Of a DNA stretch of 64,000 bases, positions 17,548-27,019 are shown piece by piece; within the stretch, counting starts at the first letter, position 1, and every line of letters starts with the position of its first letter. The stretch is taken from assembly GCA_025056175.1 (NCBI GenBank), contig JANWWK010000004.1, positions 1-64,000 on the forward strand, given 5' to 3'. The notes below the pieces were generated by a model. The model saw only the letters and a list, made by a program, of their open reading frames with translations. It had not been told where the DNA came from and did no database searches. The stretch is from Anaerolineales bacterium. Lineage in GTDB: Bacteria; Chloroflexota; Anaerolineae; Anaerolineales; Villigracilaceae. The position numbers were made by a program, and so were the translations under genes.

Positions 17548-18921
17548 CTAAATGCCGAACCACAGTTGCAGGTTCTTCGGCTGGAAGAGTTTCAGCACCC
17601 CCGCCAGCAAGGTGCGGGTAACGAAGATGGCGGTGAAAAGGGAAATTGCCACGCCCAGCATCAGGGTCAGCGAGAAGCCTTTGACGATGGTGGCGCCAAA
17701 GGAGGAGCCGAACCAGAACAAAATGAGCGAGGTAATGACGGTGGCGATGTTCGAGTCGAAAATCGAAGAGCGCGCCCGTTGCCAGCCCAGTTCGATGGCC
17801 TGGTTCAGTTCGCGTCCGGCGCGTAGTTCTTCTTTGATGCGCTCGAAAATCAGGATGTTGGCATCCAGCGCCGAACCGGTGGAGAGCAGGAAGCCCGCAA
17901 TGCCCGGCAGGGTGAGGGTGACGGGAATCCATTTGAACAGGGCAAAGGCCACCGCCGCATAGAACAGGATGGAGACATCAGCCACAATGCCCGGCAGGCG
18001 GTAGTACAGCCCCATGAACAGGATGACAATCGTCATCCCCACCAGGCCGGCAATCAGGCTTTTGCGGAGCGAATCTTCGCCCAGGGTGGGGCCGATAATG
18101 CGGGTTTCCACGATTTTGAGCGGGATGGGCAGTGAACCGTAACGCAGTTGCACGGCGAAGGCGTTGGCCGATTCGGCAGTGAAGTTGCCGGTGATGGTGC
18201 CTTCTCCCTGCGTGATGGCACTTTCAATGCGCGGGCTGGAGATGACTTTTTTGTCCAGCACAATCGTCAGGTATTTCCCCACGTTAGCCGAAGTGTGCGC
18301 GCCGAAGATTTGTGCGCCTTTGTCGGTCAGGGTGAAGGCGATTTGATAGGTGCCGCCTAATTTGGCAGGGACGACCGTGACGCTTTTCAGGTCCGCACCG
18401 GTCATGATAGTGCGGTAAACGGTCGGTGTAGTGCCATCGGGCCCGGGCGTGGGTGCCGGAGCGGGTTCGCCCGTGGGGCTGTAATCGGTCAGCACCTCGG
18501 TGCCTTCTGGAAGCGAGACGTTGCCGGTATCAATGAACTCGAGCAGGCCGGTTTGCTGGATGGTTGCCAGAACGGCGTCGGTATCCTGCAGGCCGGGGAA
18601 TTCCCCCACGATGCGCCGGTCGCCAGCAACCTGAATGGAGTTTTCGGCAACGCCTAAGGCATTGGTACGGTTCTCCACAATGGTGCGTGCCACTTCCATT
18701 GCTTCGGCAGTGATGGTGGCGTCGGCAGGCAGGTCGGCTTCCATCAGCACTTGCAGGCCGCCGCGCAAGTCCAGACCCAGCCGGGGGCTGACATCGCGCT
18801 GATAGAGGGTGGTTTGGTCAATGGGGTTGGGAATGATGAATTGATTGCTGGCATCTACCCAGATTGCCAGGGCAGCAATTATCAGGATAACTACCAGCCT
18901 TGCAGTGAGGTTGCGAATCAT
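17548..18921 (-). CDS. secD: Protein translocase subunit SecD
   Basis: 457 residues from the ATG at 18921; the frame is open far upstream into the neighbouring divergent gene and that part is not protein-like. LGLDLRGGLQVLME is the SecD signature after the first membrane segment; the periplasmic P1 region (about 60-270) contains a short Pro-rich insert (PTGEPAPAPTPGPDGTTP). The C-terminal core carries STGSALDANILIFERIKEEL. It cooperates with SecF directly downstream. GGAGA lies upstream of the start. Confidence 0.95.
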   Translation of the reverse strand: MIRNLTARLVVILIIAALAIWVDASNQFIIPNPIDQTTLYQRDVSPRLGLDLRGGLQVLMEADLPADATITAEAMEVARTIVENRTNALGVAENSIQVAGDRRIVGEFPGLQDTDAVLATIQQTGLLEFIDTGNVSLPEGTEVLTDYSPTGEPAPAPTPGPDGTTPTVYRTIMTGADLKSVTVVPAKLGGTYQIAFTLTDKGAQIFGAHTSANVGKYLTIVLDKKVISSPRIESAITQGEGTITGNFTAESANAFAVQLRYGSLPIPLKIVETRIIGPTLGEDSLRKSLIAGLVGMTIVILFMGLYYRLPGIVADVSILFYAAVAFALFKWIPVTLTLPGIAGFLLSTGSALDANILIFERIKEELRAGRELNQAIELGWQRARSSIFDSNIATVITSLILFWFGSSFGATIVKGFSLTLMLGVAISLFTAIFVTRTLLAGVLKLFQPKNLQLWFGI

Positions 18922-19216
18922 GTACGGAACTCTCCATGCACAAAAAATACCAGCCATTGGCTGGCTTGATTGCAGGAAGAAATTATACTCCGATTGCGGA
19001 GAAATGGGGAAACGCTTAAGGCAGAGAAAGCAGGAAACGCCTGAAGTTTTTTGAATCTGTCGGTAGCTGGTGATTGGTATAATCAAGGTAACACGCTGCG
19101 TCGCCTGACGTGTTTTCAGCGAGAGTGTATGGTTCGCGCTCCTTACGGCGTTTTGGTATATCCGCAGGGAGTCATCAGGTTTTACCGGTAAAAAAGAGAT
19201 AAGAAAGGAGTAAACC

Positions 19217-20890
19217 ATGAACAAAACGGTGGTTGCCGCTGCGTTAGGGGAATGTGTGCATGTGGCAGGCGTTTCTAATTTCCTGCGTTTGGCCGAACAG
19301 GCAGGCTGGCGGACGGTCTTCCTGGGGCCGGCGGTGCCGCCGGAAGTGCTGTTAGAAGCGGCTCGCAAAGAAAAGGCTGCGCTGGTGGGCGTTTCGTATC
19401 GTCTCACCCCGGAAACCGGCGAGCGCCTTTTGGGACAGTTTGCCGAAGCCGCCAGTGATTTGCACGCAGCCGGCGTGCGTTTTGCGTTTGCCGGTACGCC
19501 GCCGGTTGCTGAACGCGCAGCAAAACTCGGTTTTTTCGAGAAAATCTTTGATGGCAGCGAAGAACCTGAACATGTCCTGGCGTATCTTAAAGGTCTTCCA
19601 GCACAGGCCGCCACCGAAGCCGATTATCCGCAGACGACGGTTGCCCGCATCCTGTGGAAGGCTCCCTACCCGATTTTGCGCCATCACTTTGGTCTGCCTA
19701 CGATGGAAGCGACGATTGCGGGGATTGAAAAAATTGCAGAGGCAGGCGTTTTGGACCTGATTTCGCTTGGCACCGACCAGGATGCGCAGGAGAATTTTTT
19801 CCACCCGGAACGTCAAGACCCACGCCGTAAAGGAGCTGGCGGCGTGCCGGTGCGCACGCCTGACGACTTCCGTGCGCTGTATCGCGCCAGCCGGCGGGGC
19901 AATTTTCCGCTCATGCGCGCTTATTCTGGCACCGATGATTTCATCCGCTACGCCGAAGTGCTGGTCGAGACGATTCACAACGCCTGGGCGGCGATTCCGC
20001 TTTTCTGGTTCAATCAGATGGATGGACGCGGCCCCTGGGATTTGGAAGGCTCCATCCGTGAGCATCAGCAGGTCATGGCCTGGTATGGTGAGCGGGATAT
20101 TCCGGTAGAACTCAACGAACCTCATCACTGGGGAATGCGCGATGCGCCGGATGTGGTTTTTGTGGCTTCTGCGTTTCTTTCAGCTTACAACGCCAGGAAA
20201 TACGGTGTGCGCGATTACATCGCGCAGATGATGTTCAACAGTCCGCCTGGAACAAGCGATGCGATGGATTTGGCCAAGATGCTGGCGGTGCTGGAGATGA
20301 TTGCGCCGCTGGCCGCTCCATCCTGGCGCGGAGAGAGAGACCAGGCGGGGGAACAGGATGTTTTTCGCATTTGGAAGCAAACCCGCATTGGCTTGCTTTC
20401 TCACCCGCTGGACCCGGATGCTGCACGGGGGCACCTGGCTGCCAGCACGTATCTGCAAATGTCGCTACGCCCGCACATTTACCACATCGTGGGGCATACC
20501 GAAGCCCATCACGCTGCCACCGCCGAAGACATCATCGAATCCGTGAAGATTGTGCGGCGGGCTATCAACAATGCGCTGGGCGCGCCCGATATGACCCAAA
20601 CGCCGGAAGTGCAGGCGCGCAAAGAACAGTTGATAGACGAAACGCGCATCTTGCTGGAAGCCATCCGCGAGATTGCCGCTCCCGGCGTTGAAGACCCCTG
20701 GGCCGATGCCGCCACGCTGACGAAGGCAGTAACACTGGGACTGATGGATGCGCCTCAGTTACGCAACAACCCGTTTGGGCGTGGACAGATTCGCACCAGA
20801 ATCATCAACGGGGCATGCGAAGCGGTGGATGAAGACGGGCATCCTGTGCCGGAGCGGGTTCGCGTTCAATCCATTCTTGCCCGTGCCTGA
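19217..20890 (+). CDS. Cobalamin-binding TIM-barrel protein, mutase-like, function unknown
   Basis: 557 residues with a clear AAAGGAG site. The N-terminal ~130 residues look like a B12-binding Rossmann domain: ECVHVAGVSNFLRLAEQAGW contains H15-x-x-G18 of the usual D-x-H-x-x-G motif, with the Asp replaced by Cys13. The rest (about 150-540) resembles the barrel subunits of glutamate mutase or aminomutases (MRAYSGTDDF, FWFNQMDGRGP). It is followed 51 bases later by an octopine-dehydrogenase-like gene, so the two may act on one substrate, perhaps an amino acid. I cannot name the reaction. No cobalamin riboswitch is recognisable in the 290-base space upstream. Confidence 0.65.
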   Translation: MNKTVVAAALGECVHVAGVSNFLRLAEQAGWRTVFLGPAVPPEVLLEAARKEKAALVGVSYRLTPETGERLLGQFAEAASDLHAAGVRFAFAGTPPVAERAAKLGFFEKIFDGSEEPEHVLAYLKGLPAQAATEADYPQTTVARILWKAPYPILRHHFGLPTMEATIAGIEKIAEAGVLDLISLGTDQDAQENFFHPERQDPRRKGAGGVPVRTPDDFRALYRASRRGNFPLMRAYSGTDDFIRYAEVLVETIHNAWAAIPLFWFNQMDGRGPWDLEGSIREHQQVMAWYGERDIPVELNEPHHWGMRDAPDVVFVASAFLSAYNARKYGVRDYIAQMMFNSPPGTSDAMDLAKMLAVLEMIAPLAAPSWRGERDQAGEQDVFRIWKQTRIGLLSHPLDPDAARGHLAASTYLQMSLRPHIYHIVGHTEAHHAATAEDIIESVKIVRRAINNALGAPDMTQTPEVQARKEQLIDETRILLEAIREIAAPGVEDPWADAATLTKAVTLGLMDAPQLRNNPFGRGQIRTRIINGACEAVDEDGHPVPERVRVQSILARA

Positions 20891-20941
20891 AGCGTTCCCT
20901 CAATCTTCCGGCGTAATGTTCTTTTTCAAAAGGAGAACTGT

Positions 20942-22042
20942 ATGGCCGAACGTTATACCGTCCTGGGCGCCGGTCATGGTGGCAAGGCAATGGCTGCTCA
21001 CCTGGCTGTGATGGGCGCAGAAGTTGCCCTGTGGAATCGCTCCTATGAGCATATCGAGGTCATCAAGAAACGCGGCGGAATTGACCTGGAGATTTCCGAC
21101 CAAAACGTGCATGCGTTTGGCAGCATCCCGGTCGTTACTTCAGATATTTCCGAAGCGGTTGCCTTTGCACAGGTTATTATGGTCGTTTTGCCGTCCTCAG
21201 CACATGCTGACGTGGCAAAGCTGGCTGCTCCGTATTTGCGTGATGGTCAGATTGTGATTTTGCATCCGGGGCGTACCCTGGGGGCGGTGGAGTTCGTGCG
21301 TGTCATGCGCGCCAACGGCTGCACTGCCGATGTGACGGTTGCTGAAGCCGAAACGTTCATCTATGCCAGCCGTGGAGATGGCCCGGCACAGGCGCGAATT
21401 TTTCGCATTAAAGAAGCTGTGCCGCTCGCCGCGTTACCTTCCACGCGCAATGAGATGGTGTTGGAGGCCATCCACCACGCTTACCCGCAATATATTGACG
21501 GGATAGACGTGTTACACACCGGTCTGAACAATATGGGGGCAATTTTTCATCCTGCGCTGACGCTCTTGAATGCTGGCTGGATAGAACATACACACGGCGA
21601 TTATCAGTTCTACATTGACGGAGTCACCCCCTCTGTTGCCCGTGTGCTGGAAGTGTTAGACCGCGAGCGGGTGACAGTGGCTTCGGCGGTGGGCATTCGC
21701 GCACGCACGGCGCTGGAGTGGCTCAAACTGGCCTACGATACCACCGGCGCCGACCTGCATGAGGCTATTCACAACCAACCTGGTTACTATGGCATCAAAG
21801 CCCCGCCTACCTTGAATCACCGCTACCTGTTCGAGGATGTGCCGATGAGCCTGGTGCCGATTGCCTCGTTGGGGATGCGGTATGGGGTGAGTGTGCGCGG
21901 CATGGATAGCATCATCCGCCTGGCGAGCATTATTCACAAAACAGATTACTGGCGGCGTGGGCGCACGGTGGAAAAATTGGGGTTGGAACAGTGGAGCGTG
22001 AGCGAATTGACGCGCTTTGTACAGGAGGGCGTGCTAGAGTGA
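20942..22042 (+). CDS. NAD/NADP octopine/nopaline dehydrogenase family protein
   Basis: 366 residues. The start YTVLGAGHGGKAMAAHLAVMG is a Rossmann NAD(P)-binding loop. The C-terminal half has the octopine-dehydrogenase fold with GLNNMGAIFHPALTLLNAGW, where N and H residues of the family's active site lie. Members reversibly form a secondary amine from a keto acid and an amino acid, or oxidise related opine-like compounds. AAAGGAG lies upstream of the ATG. It is co-directional with and close to the B12-dependent gene, so a joint amino-acid pathway is likely; the substrate is unknown. Confidence 0.8.
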   Translation: MAERYTVLGAGHGGKAMAAHLAVMGAEVALWNRSYEHIEVIKKRGGIDLEISDQNVHAFGSIPVVTSDISEAVAFAQVIMVVLPSSAHADVAKLAAPYLRDGQIVILHPGRTLGAVEFVRVMRANGCTADVTVAEAETFIYASRGDGPAQARIFRIKEAVPLAALPSTRNEMVLEAIHHAYPQYIDGIDVLHTGLNNMGAIFHPALTLLNAGWIEHTHGDYQFYIDGVTPSVARVLEVLDRERVTVASAVGIRARTALEWLKLAYDTTGADLHEAIHNQPGYYGIKAPPTLNHRYLFEDVPMSLVPIASLGMRYGVSVRGMDSIIRLASIIHKTDYWRRGRTVEKLGLEQWSVSELTRFVQEGVLE

Positions 22043-22059
22043 TGGACGTTGCTCGCCAG

Positions 22060-22090
22060 CCCTGTCGGGGTGATGCCCCGGCAGGGTTTT
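22060..22090 (+). terminator. Rho-independent terminator after the octopine-dehydrogenase-like gene
   Basis: CCCTGTCGGGG pairs with CCCCGGCAGGG (one T-G pair) across a 5-base loop and is followed by TTTTGGTTT. It lies 17 bases beyond the stop and closes the two-gene transcript. Confidence 0.9.
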
Positions 22091-22111
22091 GGTTTGAAAT
22101 GTGTCTTGTTT

Positions 22112-22855
22112 TCAAATGCTCCTGGGGAACGGGCGTTTTGCGCGCCAATCTTTTATCGCAAACGGCAGATACAACAACAGGCAGGTGAGCAGGCCAATCA
22201 ACTCAATGTAGGCAATGTAATAGGGCCAGGGCGGCAGCATATCGAGCAGGCTGGCGGTTTCTGGCTTGCGGGCGATGAAAAGATAATTCGAGCCAAGCCA
22301 TTGATTAATAAAAAAGACAGCAAGCATGTACACATTTGCCCCCACCAGCACCCGCCTGAACGATTTCCAGGTTGGCCGAAAGCCTTCTACAACGGTCAGG
22401 TAAACTGCGGAGGTGACAATCAGACCATGTGAGATAAAAGTCTGCCAGAAGCGGTAGTGTGGAAAACCGTAGACTCCCAAATCGGGCGTCAGAAGCGCCT
22501 GCAAAGCGCCCCCAATTCCCAGAAAATACAGAAATTCATAGATACGTTCACTGCGAAGCACCAGTCCCAGCGCCCCGACCCAGACCATGATAGAACACAG
22601 GTGCAGCGGGAGCATGGTTTGAACCGTCCACTGTTCGGTAGCGGCGTGCCAGATGTGCCAGCCGATTTCGTTCAGCCACAGGGTGAGCGCCATCGCCCAG
22701 CGAACCTGGCGGCGCGTCTTTTCGGAGGCCGCCCGGAAGCGCAACAACCACACATTCAGCAGCAAGACCGCCGCCAATGCGCTCAGGTGTGGGGTGTCGA
22801 ACAGGGTGAAGCGCGCCCCCGTCCAGTTGCGGGCGAAAAGCTGCGCTATCTCCAT
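22112..22855 (-). CDS. TIGR02206-family (YwaF-like) integral membrane protein
   Basis: 247 residues with about six or seven hydrophobic segments. LPLHLCSIMVWVGAL, the conserved HLC motif, and FPHYRFWQTFISHG with its conserved histidines are typical of the YwaF family. No biochemical function is established. It ends 69 bases after the convergent octopine-dehydrogenase gene and follows the cyclophilin gene by 3 bases on the minus strand, so the two are probably co-transcribed. Confidence 0.85.
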   Translation of the reverse strand: MEIAQLFARNWTGARFTLFDTPHLSALAAVLLLNVWLLRFRAASEKTRRQVRWAMALTLWLNEIGWHIWHAATEQWTVQTMLPLHLCSIMVWVGALGLVLRSERIYEFLYFLGIGGALQALLTPDLGVYGFPHYRFWQTFISHGLIVTSAVYLTVVEGFRPTWKSFRRVLVGANVYMLAVFFINQWLGSNYLFIARKPETASLLDMLPPWPYYIAYIELIGLLTCLLLYLPFAIKDWRAKRPFPRSI

Positions 22856-22858
22856 CGT

Positions 22859-23545
22859 TTATCGCTCCGCAATCACAATGCTCTCAATCACATCGCCCGC
22901 GTAGTTTGGGTTTTGCTGCGGGTCGCGACGGGTAATGCTGTTGACGACTTCCATGCCTTGAACGACCTGCCCAAAGATGGTGTAGCCGCCGTTCAGGTGT
23001 GGAGCCGGGCCGAAGGTAATGAAGAACTGACTGCCATTGGTGTCGCGTCCGGCGTTTGCCATTGCCACCACACCGGGCTTGTCGAAGCTCAGGTCGTTGT
23101 CTTCGTTCTTGAACTGATAGCCTGGTCCGCCCATGCCTGTTCCGGTGGGGTCGCCGCCTTGCGCCATAAAGCCCTCCAGCACGCGGTGGAAGGTTACCCC
23201 ATTAAAGTAACCCTCGCGTGCCAGGAAGACGAAACTGTTGACGGTGATGGGAGCTTTATCGGGGTACAGCTGGATGACAAATTCACCCCCCTTTGCCAGT
23301 TTGACGGTGGCAAAGTATTGTTTTCCCGTATCAATCACCTGGGGAGGGCATTCGGTGTAGCGTTTGGCTTCGTCGAACACACCCTGCGTAACGATATTAC
23401 ACGCGAAAGAGACGCTGGCTGGTTTCGGCCAGACAATCCAGGCAATGACGGCAATGACCAACACGGCTACTGCTATTCCAAGCCGCTGAATGATACGGGT
23501 GCGTTGCTCTCGCTGTTTACGCAGTTCTGCTTTGCGTTTGGACAT
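22859..23545 (-). CDS. Membrane-anchored cyclophilin-type peptidyl-prolyl isomerase
   Basis: 228 residues from the ATG at 23545, which has AAAGGAG at the right distance. A charged N-terminus and one hydrophobic segment (about 22-41, IAVAVLVIAVIAWIVWP) anchor the protein. The cyclophilin domain carries FHRVLEGFMAQGGDPTGTG and GSQFFITFGPAPHLNGGYT, including the catalytic Arg and the substrate-pocket residues. It probably folds exported proteins on the outer face of the membrane. Next gene: the YwaF-like membrane protein. Confidence 0.92.
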   Translation of the reverse strand: MSKRKAELRKQREQRTRIIQRLGIAVAVLVIAVIAWIVWPKPASVSFACNIVTQGVFDEAKRYTECPPQVIDTGKQYFATVKLAKGGEFVIQLYPDKAPITVNSFVFLAREGYFNGVTFHRVLEGFMAQGGDPTGTGMGGPGYQFKNEDNDLSFDKPGVVAMANAGRDTNGSQFFITFGPAPHLNGGYTIFGQVVQGMEVVNSITRRDPQQNPNYAGDVIESIVIAER

Positions 23546-23637
23546 GGCGCTCCTTTCTGTCATGCGTTTTCTTCCTGATGGGGCGCTTTGGACAAACAGG
23601 CGGGAATCTTGGTATGATTTGAGCAGGTCAAAAAGGG

Positions 23638-24570
23638 TTATTTTGTAAAGGGGTCACTGGCCTGGTCCAGGGCGCGCACCTGTTCCGGTGTCAGTCGCCA
23701 GCCGGCGGCTCCAGCGTTGGTTTCGGCCTGGCGGGCGTTCTTGGCGCCGGGAATCGGCAGGGCGCCTTTGCAGATAATCCAGTTAAGCGCAATTTGCGCT
23801 GGCGATTTGCCGCCTAAATCCTGTCCGATTTCGGTCATCAGACGCAGAAGCGGCTGAATGTCTTTGAGAATCGCGGCGTAACGCCCGCTTCTCATGCCGG
23901 GCGGCGGGTTCTGTGGGCCATATTTGCCGGTCAGCAGGCCCATTGCCAGTGGAGAGTAAGCAATCAACCGCACGCCCAATTCCTGGCAGCGTTCCAGCAA
24001 GCCGTTCTTTTCGACACGGCGATTGAGCAAATGGTACTCCACCTGGTTGGAGGCCAGCGGAAGGCCGTAGCGCGCCAGGGTGGTGATGGCGCGCTGCATC
24101 TGATTCTTGTCATAATTCGAGACGCCAATCGCACGGGTCAGCCCCAGTCGGTGTGCCGAGACCATTCCCTCCACGTATTGCTCGATGGGAACCAGCGGGC
24201 TGGGCCAGTGAATCTGGTATAAGTCTACCCGTTCCAGTTGCAGGCGTTCCAGGCTGTGTCGCAGGGCGCGCGTGACCGAAGCCCGCCGGATTCGCCAGGG
24301 CATCGGGAAGAATTTGGTTGCCACAATCACTGGCTGTTTCAATTTTTGAATGAATTGGCCGAGCAGGCGTTCCGAGCGGCCGTTTCCGTAAACTTCCGCA
24401 GTGTCTATCAGCGTAACGCCGTGTTCCACAGAAACGCGAAACGCTTCTTCAATGTCTGTATCGGCGTAGCCTTTGCCATACCCCCACACCAATCGGTCGC
24501 CCCATGCCCATGCTCCCAGACCGATTTCGACTTCGTGCAGAAAACGAACGGATTCGGGGATGTCTGTCAT
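23638..24570 (-). CDS. Aldo/keto reductase
   Basis: 310 residues from the ATG at 24570, supported by AAGGAG. The barrel shows the family's catalytic tetrad surroundings: LIDTAEVYGNGRSERLLG (Asp and Tyr), IVATKFFP (Lys) and LYQIHWPSP (His). C-terminal IPGAKNARQAETNAGA is the NADPH-binding segment. It resembles the plant/bacterial AKR group annotated as pyridoxal or general carbonyl reductases. Substrate unknown. Single gene. Confidence 0.9.
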   Translation of the reverse strand: MTDIPESVRFLHEVEIGLGAWAWGDRLVWGYGKGYADTDIEEAFRVSVEHGVTLIDTAEVYGNGRSERLLGQFIQKLKQPVIVATKFFPMPWRIRRASVTRALRHSLERLQLERVDLYQIHWPSPLVPIEQYVEGMVSAHRLGLTRAIGVSNYDKNQMQRAITTLARYGLPLASNQVEYHLLNRRVEKNGLLERCQELGVRLIAYSPLAMGLLTGKYGPQNPPPGMRSGRYAAILKDIQPLLRLMTEIGQDLGGKSPAQIALNWIICKGALPIPGAKNARQAETNAGAAGWRLTPEQVRALDQASDPFTK

Positions 24571-24658
24571 TCTGTGCGCTCCTTGAACGATTGCGCCGAA
24601 TTGTATCATTCCGTAGGAAATTTGGGGGATGCTGACTGGATTTGGATGCGCCGAAAAC

Positions 24659-24687
24659 TTGCCCGCCTCATCGGGCTGTGCTAAACT
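24659..24687 (+). promoter_or_regulatory. Promoter of the TPR gene, apparently leaderless
   Basis: TTGCCC (24659-24664) and TAAACT (24682-24687) are separated by 17 bases, and the ATG at 24694 follows the -10 by only six bases. No Shine-Dalgarno sequence can fit, so the message probably starts at the AUG. Confidence 0.45.
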
Positions 24688-24693
24688 CAAAGC

Positions 24694-26598
24694 ATGAACC
24701 CCGAACTGCTCCCGTCTGAACCTTCCCCGCAAGAGCGGATGCTGCAAACCGCCATTGAAGCCATCCGACAGGAGAACTTCGCCCAGGCGCGTGAAATTTT
24801 GACCAAACTGCTCAAAGCCGACCAGAACAACCCGGCGTACTGGGTCTGGATGAGCGCGGCGATGGAAACGCCGAAAGAGCGGTTGTACTGTTTGCAGACC
24901 GCCTATAAGCTCGACCCAACCGACCCAGCCGCCCGTCGCGGCCTGATTTTGATGGGCGCTTTGCCGCCGGATGATTCACTCCAACCTTTTCCGATGAACC
25001 ATCCGCGCCCGTGGGAGAACAAGCTCAAACTGGCCGATGAAAAACCCAAACCCAAAGGACTGAAGCGGCTGACGGGCAACCCGGTTTTCCGTCTGGCGGC
25101 GATTTTTGGTGTAGCAGGATTGGTGCTGGTGGGTGCGGTCATTGGGCTGGGCGCGTTGATTGTCAACCGTCCCCAGCCGACAGCGGTTGTGATGGGAACA
25201 CCACGTCCAACCGTGACTCCCTATCGCACCGAAGCACCGAACGTTCAGCCTACCCTGCCGCCGCTGGCAGCCCAGCTGGAAGCCACTTACACGCCCACCC
25301 CCATTTATGGCGCTACCCCCCATAGCGGCGCAGCGCAGGATATTTACCGCTCGGCGCAGCGCTCCCTGCTCGGCCAGCAGTGGGATAATTCAGTCATTAT
25401 GTGGCTGCAACTGGCAACCGTTGAACCGGGGTCAGCAGATGCGTTGTATTTTGCCGGTGAAGCCCGCCGTCTGGCGAAACGCTATGATGAAGCCATCGAG
25501 TTCTACAATCAGGCCATCCAGGTCAACCCCAATTATGCCCCCAGTTATCTTGGACGCGCGCGCGCCACGCTGGCAAAGAATCCCCGTCGCGACGTGTTGT
25601 CTGACCTGGATAAGGCCATTGCCGCTGACCCGAACTACGCCGAAGCCTATCTGGAGCGTGCGCTCTACTACCTGAAACGCGGCAATTATGCAGCAGCCAT
25701 GAACGATGTAGAAGACGCCGACGCCGTCAATCCGCAATCGCCGCTGATTAAAGTCACCCTGGCGCGGGTCTTGCTGGCGATGGGCGAGAATGAAGCGGCG
25801 CTTGAAGCCGCGCTTGAAGCCAACCGGCTGGATGTCACTATGCTCGAAGGCTATCTTGTGCTGGGGCTGGCTTACCGCGCCAATGGTGAGTTGCAAAAAT
25901 CGGTTGAAACGCTGGAAATTTATGCCAACTATCAACCCGATAGCGCGGATGCCTTTATGGTGCTGGGTTCTGCCTATTTCACCAACGGAGAAGAAGACAA
26001 GGCCCTCAAGAGCTTGCAACAGGCCATTCGGCTCGACCGCACCAATTCCGAAGCGTATTACTGGCTGGGTGAGCTGTATCTCAAAAAGAGCGCAGAAGAA
26101 GGCCTGGCCGATGCCCGCAGACAGGAATACCGCAATCTGGCGGTGGAAAACTTCGAGAAATCGGTGCAATACAATACCGAGTCGTTCCGCAATGCGGAAG
26201 GCCTGGCGCGGGCGTATCTGGCTGTTGAAAAGTGGGGCAACGCGTATATCACCGTCGAAAAAGTCAAAAAATTCATTCAAACGGATGTTGAACGCGGGCA
26301 GTACCTTTACATCAGTGCCACGGCCAACCAAAAACTGAACGCCATCAGCGCCGCAATCCGTGATTGGAACGCCCTGCTGGCCTTACCTGAAGAAGCTGTG
26401 CCGCCGGAACGCCGCGCAGAAGCCGAAGCGCAACTACTGGTGTTGAAGACCCCCACCAAAGAACCGCCGACTCCCACCGAAACGCGCACACCGCAGCCCA
26501 CCCGCACAGTCACGCCTACGCCTACCCCGCGCGCCACGCGTCAACCGAGCGTCACTCCTTCGATTACCAGTACCCGCCAGCCGACGTCCACGCCGTAA
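24694..26598 (+). CDS. Membrane-anchored tetratricopeptide-repeat protein
   Basis: 634 residues. An N-terminal cytoplasmic TPR-like stretch (about 10-90) precedes one membrane segment (about 130-155, IFGVAGLVLVGAVIGLGALIV), a Pro/Thr linker, and then at least eight TPR units (about 215-560) with typical A-x3-Y-x-A-L spacing. The C-terminus is low-complexity Pro/Thr/Arg (about 585-634). Such proteins are scaffolds at the cell surface; partners are unknown. The repeats DEAIEFYNQAIQVNPNYAPS and DKALKSLQQAIRLDRTNSEA illustrate the register. Confidence 0.85.
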   Translation: MNPELLPSEPSPQERMLQTAIEAIRQENFAQAREILTKLLKADQNNPAYWVWMSAAMETPKERLYCLQTAYKLDPTDPAARRGLILMGALPPDDSLQPFPMNHPRPWENKLKLADEKPKPKGLKRLTGNPVFRLAAIFGVAGLVLVGAVIGLGALIVNRPQPTAVVMGTPRPTVTPYRTEAPNVQPTLPPLAAQLEATYTPTPIYGATPHSGAAQDIYRSAQRSLLGQQWDNSVIMWLQLATVEPGSADALYFAGEARRLAKRYDEAIEFYNQAIQVNPNYAPSYLGRARATLAKNPRRDVLSDLDKAIAADPNYAEAYLERALYYLKRGNYAAAMNDVEDADAVNPQSPLIKVTLARVLLAMGENEAALEAALEANRLDVTMLEGYLVLGLAYRANGELQKSVETLEIYANYQPDSADAFMVLGSAYFTNGEEDKALKSLQQAIRLDRTNSEAYYWLGELYLKKSAEEGLADARRQEYRNLAVENFEKSVQYNTESFRNAEGLARAYLAVEKWGNAYITVEKVKKFIQTDVERGQYLYISATANQKLNAISAAIRDWNALLALPEEAVPPERRAEAEAQLLVLKTPTKEPPTPTETRTPQPTRTVTPTPTPRATRQPSVTPSITSTRQPTSTP

Positions 26599-26662
26599 CT
26601 GCCTCCTTCGCCGCAGGACAGGCTGAGACCCGGGTTGTGGGCGGTTGCTTTCCGTCCGAATT

Positions 26663-27004
26663 CTATTGCCTTCTGCGGCAGGTCGGGCAGGGACACAGCG
26701 CACGCAGATAGTGCCAGTTGTAAATTCCGTAATCGTGGCCATCTTCCCAGACGAGGGTGATGCCATATGAGCCGGTGGCTTTGACGTTCGACAGCCGTGT
26801 AGACGGTGAATCTTCGAGTTCAACGGCAAATACTGCCGGGTCTGGCTCGGAGGACATGTTCTCGTGGCCACCGCGGCATTGTGCGCAGGGGCAGGCCGCC
26901 CGCAGCAGCGAAAACGGATAAATGCTCTTGTGGCCGTCTCCCCATTCGATGCTCATTTCCAGCGCCGGGCGGTTGGCGGTGATGTTGATGGGTTTTTCTT
27001 TCAT
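26663..27004 (-). CDS. DUF971 (gamma-butyrobetaine hydroxylase N-terminal-like) protein
   Basis: 113 residues. The domain begins LEMSIEWGDGHKSIYPFSLLR and has CPCAQCRGG and CPCPTC, giving Cys pairs that bind zinc in the N-terminal domain of gamma-butyrobetaine hydroxylase. Stand-alone copies are common in bacteria, often near Fe-S assembly genes; that context is absent here. The stop is 15 bases short of nothing recognisable, and the upstream SH3 gene lies 15 bases away, so both are probably one transcript. Confidence 0.82.
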   Translation of the reverse strand: MKEKPINITANRPALEMSIEWGDGHKSIYPFSLLRAACPCAQCRGGHENMSSEPDPAVFAVELEDSPSTRLSNVKATGSYGITLVWEDGHDYGIYNWHYLRALCPCPTCRRRQ

Positions 27005-27019
27005 GGTGTGTTTCTCCTT

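Noticed and set aside
18922-19216. Cobalamin riboswitch before the B12-dependent gene
   Set aside because: Looked for because of the gene function; the conserved B12 box and its pairing could not be found. A TATAAT at 19078-19083 without a good -35 is all that is seen.
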